In this document: positions 39,182-41,385 of the stretch, piece after piece
Numbering within the stretch: the first letter of the stretch is position 1
How the letters are laid out: the number at the start of each line of letters is the position of its first letter
Assembly (NCBI RefSeq): GCF_002101705.1
Contig: NZ_LQPC01000082.1
Span: 1 to 41,385 of the forward strand
Direction of reading: 5' to 3'
Source of the DNA: Mycolicibacterium iranicum
GTDB taxonomy: Bacteria; Actinomycetota; Actinomycetes; Mycobacteriales; Mycobacteriaceae
DNA length: 41,385 nucleotides
Made by a program: the position numbers and the translations under genes
Notes under the pieces: generated by a model
What the model was told of the DNA's origin: nothing
Databases searched by the model: none
Seen by the model: the letters and a program-made list of their open reading frames with translations, nothing else

Positions 39182-40882
39182 ATGGCGATAGAGATTCAGG
39201 CCGGCCGCATCGACGCCGACCATCCCCGCTACAAGTGGATCGCGCTGTCCAACACGACGCTGGGCACCCTGCTCGCGACGGTGAACGCGTCGATTGTGCT
39301 GATCTCCTTGCCCGCGATCTTCCGCGGTATCGGTCTCAATCCGCTGGCTCCGTCCAATATCAGCTACCTGCTGTGGATGCTGATGGGCTATCTGGTGGTC
39401 ACTGCGGTTCTGGTGGTGCCTTTCGGTCGTCTCGGCGACATGTTCGGCCGGGTGCGGATCTACAACATCGGTTTCGCGGTGTTCACCGTCGCGGCGATAG
39501 CGCTGTCCTTCGACCCGTTCCATCTCGACGGGGGCGCCATCTGGCTGATCGCGTGGCGGGTGATCCAGGGGGTCGGCGGAGCGATGCTGATGGCCTCGTC
39601 GTCGGCGATTCTCACCGATGCCTTCCCGGCGAACCAGCGCGGAATGGCGCTCGGCGTCAACATGGTGGCCGCCGTCGCCGGTTCTTTCCTGGGTCTGCTC
39701 ATCGGCGGCGTGCTGTCCGAATGGCATTGGCAGGCGATCTTCTGGGTCGGCGTGCCGATCGGCCTGGCCGGCACCGTCTGGAGCCTGCGCTCGCTGCGTG
39801 AGATCGGTGTGCGCACGCCGCGCAAGCTCGACTGGGCCGGCACTCTGACGTTCGGTGTGGGCCTGACCGTCCTGCTGATCGGGATCACCTACGGCATTCA
39901 GCCGTACGGGGATTCGACGACAGGCTGGAGCAATCCCGTCGTCCTGGGGGCGATCGCCGCCGGCCTGCTTCTGCTGGTGGTGTTCTGCGTCGTGGAGTTG
40001 CGCGTCGCGCAGCCGATGGTCAACGTCCGGCTGTTCCGTTCGGCCGCATTCGGAATGGGCAACGTCGCCGGGTTGATGTCGTCGATGGGCCGCGGCGGAC
40101 TGCAGTTCATGCTGATCATCTGGCTGCAGGGAATCTGGCTCCCGCTGCGCGGCTACGACTTCGAGTCGACCCCGCTGTGGGCGGCGATCTACATGCTGCC
40201 GATTACGATCGGCTTCCTGCTCGCCGGGCCCGTCGCGGGCTGGCTGTCTGACCGGTACGGGGCGAGACCGCTGACCGTGGGCGGAATGGCGCTCATGGCG
40301 GCGTCTTTCATCGCGCTCGTGATGATCCCGGTGGACTTCCACTACTGGGTGTTCGCGCTGCTGATCTTCCTCAACGGCGTCGGCGGTGGCATCTTCACCG
40401 CGCCCAACACCGCTGCCATCATGTCCAGTGTTCCCCCGTCGGAACGTGGAGCTGCATCGGGTGTGCGCGCCACGTTCTTCAACGCGGGATCGTCGCTGTC
40501 GATCGGAATCTTCTTCTCGCTCATGATCGTCGGACTGGCGAACACCCTGCCGGCCGCGCTGAGCAGCGGGCTGCAACAGCAGGGCGTTTCGGCCGACGTT
40601 GCACAGCAGGTGGCAGACCTTCCCCCGGTGGGGAGCTTGTTCGCGGCCTTCCTCGGCTACAACCCGATCGCCGAGCTGCTCGAGCCCTACCATGCTCTGC
40701 AGCAACCCGGTGTCAATGCCGAGGTGCTGACCGGCAAGACCTTTTTTCCCCATTTGATCATCGAGCCCTTCCACTCCGGCTTGGTTGTGGTGTTCGTCGC
40801 CGCGGCAGCCATGATGGTGATCGGGCTGATCGCCTCGCTGTTCAACCCCGGGCGCTATGCCGAGGACCCGGAGCGGAACTAG
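39182..40882 (+). CDS. MFS drug-resistance-type exporter (DHA2, 14 helices)
   Basis: A 566-residue major facilitator with 14 predicted helices, EmrB/QacA subfamily. Motif A is VPFGRLGDMFGRVR after helix 2, the TM1 opening is TLGTLLATVNASIVLISLPAI, and motif C-like sequence AAVAGSFLGLLIGGVLSEWHWQ lies in TM5. A second half repeats the loop (LSDRYGARPL). A longer extracytoplasmic loop lies between helices 13 and 14. The substrate is unknown, probably hydrophobic compounds pumped out with proton exchange. Its stop shares the bases CTAG with the convergent gene (40879-40882). Confidence 0.92.
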   Translation: MAIEIQAGRIDADHPRYKWIALSNTTLGTLLATVNASIVLISLPAIFRGIGLNPLAPSNISYLLWMLMGYLVVTAVLVVPFGRLGDMFGRVRIYNIGFAVFTVAAIALSFDPFHLDGGAIWLIAWRVIQGVGGAMLMASSSAILTDAFPANQRGMALGVNMVAAVAGSFLGLLIGGVLSEWHWQAIFWVGVPIGLAGTVWSLRSLREIGVRTPRKLDWAGTLTFGVGLTVLLIGITYGIQPYGDSTTGWSNPVVLGAIAAGLLLLVVFCVVELRVAQPMVNVRLFRSAAFGMGNVAGLMSSMGRGGLQFMLIIWLQGIWLPLRGYDFESTPLWAAIYMLPITIGFLLAGPVAGWLSDRYGARPLTVGGMALMAASFIALVMIPVDFHYWVFALLIFLNGVGGGIFTAPNTAAIMSSVPPSERGAASGVRATFFNAGSSLSIGIFFSLMIVGLANTLPAALSSGLQQQGVSADVAQQVADLPPVGSLFAAFLGYNPIAELLEPYHALQQPGVNAEVLTGKTFFPHLIIEPFHSGLVVVFVAAAAMMVIGLIASLFNPGRYAEDPERN

Positions 40883-41259
40883 AAGAACGCCCCGCGGACG
40901 AAGAAGTTCTCCAGCTTCCTTGTGACGATCGCTCCGACTGGCAGCCGGGCGGCGATCTCCAGATTCTCGTCTGCAACGTCCTCCGCCCAGGACGGGGGCC
41001 AGCCGCCGTCTGCCAGGCTGGTTTCGAACGCGAGAATCATTTCCTCGCGGGTTATTTCGGATTCCACGACCATCGCGGTGGTGGTGGCTCGATGCGATGC
41101 AGCGCCCGCGAAACCACGGCCGCATCCGCACGGACCGTCGGGATCGCGGAGGTCGCGGTTGCACGGCTCCTGGATCCACACGAGCTCGCGCTCGATGCAG
41201 AAGTGATAGTCGTCTGGGTGTGTGCCCTGCGTATGGCCGGTTGCCACAAGGATTCTCAT
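40879..41259 (-). CDS. Small Cys-containing protein of unknown function
   Basis: A 126-residue protein not recognised with certainty. The first half has H19, C21, C33, C44 and C46 (HFCIE, EPCNRD, GPCGCGRGF), a possible metal-binding knuckle. The second half has EITREEMILAFETSLADGGW and ENLEIAARLPVGAIVTRKLE. The ATG at 41259 has AGGAG 8 bases upstream, overlapping the stop codon of the preceding gene (TAGGAG), so translation is likely coupled to a 13E12/HNH-type gene. No signal peptide. A partner or immunity role is speculation. Confidence 0.7.
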   Translation of the reverse strand: MRILVATGHTQGTHPDDYHFCIERELVWIQEPCNRDLRDPDGPCGCGRGFAGAASHRATTTAMVVESEITREEMILAFETSLADGGWPPSWAEDVADENLEIAARLPVGAIVTRKLENFFVRGAFF

Positions 41260-41270
41260 CTTGTCATCTC

Positions 41271-41385
41271 CTAGAAGGGTGGGGGTTCGTCGCGGTCGGT
41301 GTGGTGTTGTGGTGGTGGTTGCCAGCCGGGTTCGAGGGGTTCGGGTTCGATGGGGTCGGCGATGAAGCGTGCGAAGGGGCTTCGG
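41271..41385 (-). CDS. 13E12-repeat/HNH (DUF222-type) protein, C-terminal end (partial)
   Basis: The minus frame entering at 41384 reads 37 residues to a TAG at 41273-41271. It contains RSPFARFIADPIEPEPLEPG and ends in RDEPPPF. Mycobacterial 13E12-family proteins (DUF222 plus HNH nuclease) often end in a Pro-rich tail of this kind. The HNH motif itself would be outside the window. The tail makes this stretch strongly strand-biased (C/A-rich on the coding strand). The 11-base gap to the next start holds its ribosome site. Confidence 0.58.
   Translation of the reverse strand, partial: RSPFARFIADPIEPEPLEPGWQPPPQHHTDRDEPPPF

Noticed and set aside
39149..41179. Long open frame antisense to the MFS exporter
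   Set aside because: Arg/His/Gln-rich translation with no domain; the plus strand encodes a clear 14-helix transporter.

Overview
The window is high-GC actinobacterial DNA, and its gene order identifies a fast-growing mycobacterium (Mycolicibacterium-like). The series metallo-beta-lactamase / fgd1 / pta / ackA / pknG / glnH / glnX / mutT3 / thiE / thiO / thiS / thiG / lpqL / hydrolase / thiD / thiC reproduces the Rv0406c-Rv0423c backbone of Mycobacterium tuberculosis, with insertions of extra genes at several joints. No tRNA, rRNA or CRISPR array was seen.

Layout. (1) 1-83: right end of an IS481-type insertion sequence, abutting the stop codon of an SDR gene. (2) 79-3035, minus strand: two DUF899 thioredoxin-like genes around a mycothiol-dependent isomerase-family gene, then an SDR. 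(3) 3113-7320, plus strand: a divergent chain of six genes (ArsR repressor, SRPBCC protein, GNAT acetyltransferase, three luciferase-like flavin enzymes) joined by five successive 4-base overlaps, then a small membrane protein. (4) 7312-13328: metallo-hydrolase, F420-dependent glucose-6-phosphate dehydrogenase, a membrane-anchored EEP phosphoesterase, and the pta-ackA acetate pathway. (5) 13266-16630: a non-phosphorylatable STAS protein, then an SDR / DapB-like / TetR cluster. (6) 16620-21285, minus strand: the amino-acid-sensing operon glnX-glnH-pknG. (7) 21422-30981: mutT3, divergent thiE, and a TPP-riboswitch-led run thiO-thiS-thiG-SGNH esterase-ABC ATPase-ABC permease-alpha/beta hydrolase (interrupted by a stop codon)-lpqL-lpqL paralogue, with gaps of at most 4 bases. 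(8) 30935-38996, minus strand: nucleobase permease, amino-acid permease, small membrane protein, Baeyer-Villiger-type monooxygenase, and a second TPP-riboswitch operon thiC-thiD-hydrolase-membrane protein. (9) 39182-41385: a 14-helix MFS exporter, then on the minus strand a small Cys-rich gene coupled to the end of a 13E12/HNH-type gene that runs off the window.

How they work together. The thi genes build both halves of thiamine (ThiC/ThiD the pyrimidine, ThiO/ThiS/ThiG the thiazole) and ThiE joins them; both pathways carry a TPP riboswitch whose 3' end merges with the ribosome binding site. GlnH/GlnX/PknG sense extracellular amino acids. Fgd1 supplies reduced F420 and lies just downstream of the luciferase-like gene cluster.

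Most unusual points: the IS481 end whose transposase stop codon is supplied by its CTAG target; the ArsR-led chain with two internally shortened NtaA-like paralogues; an in-frame TGA in an otherwise intact hydrolase inside the thiamine run; a 33-bp tandem duplication giving glnH three in-frame starts; a 12-bp palindrome that gives outward-facing -10 hexamers to thiE and thiO; and several probable leaderless promoters.
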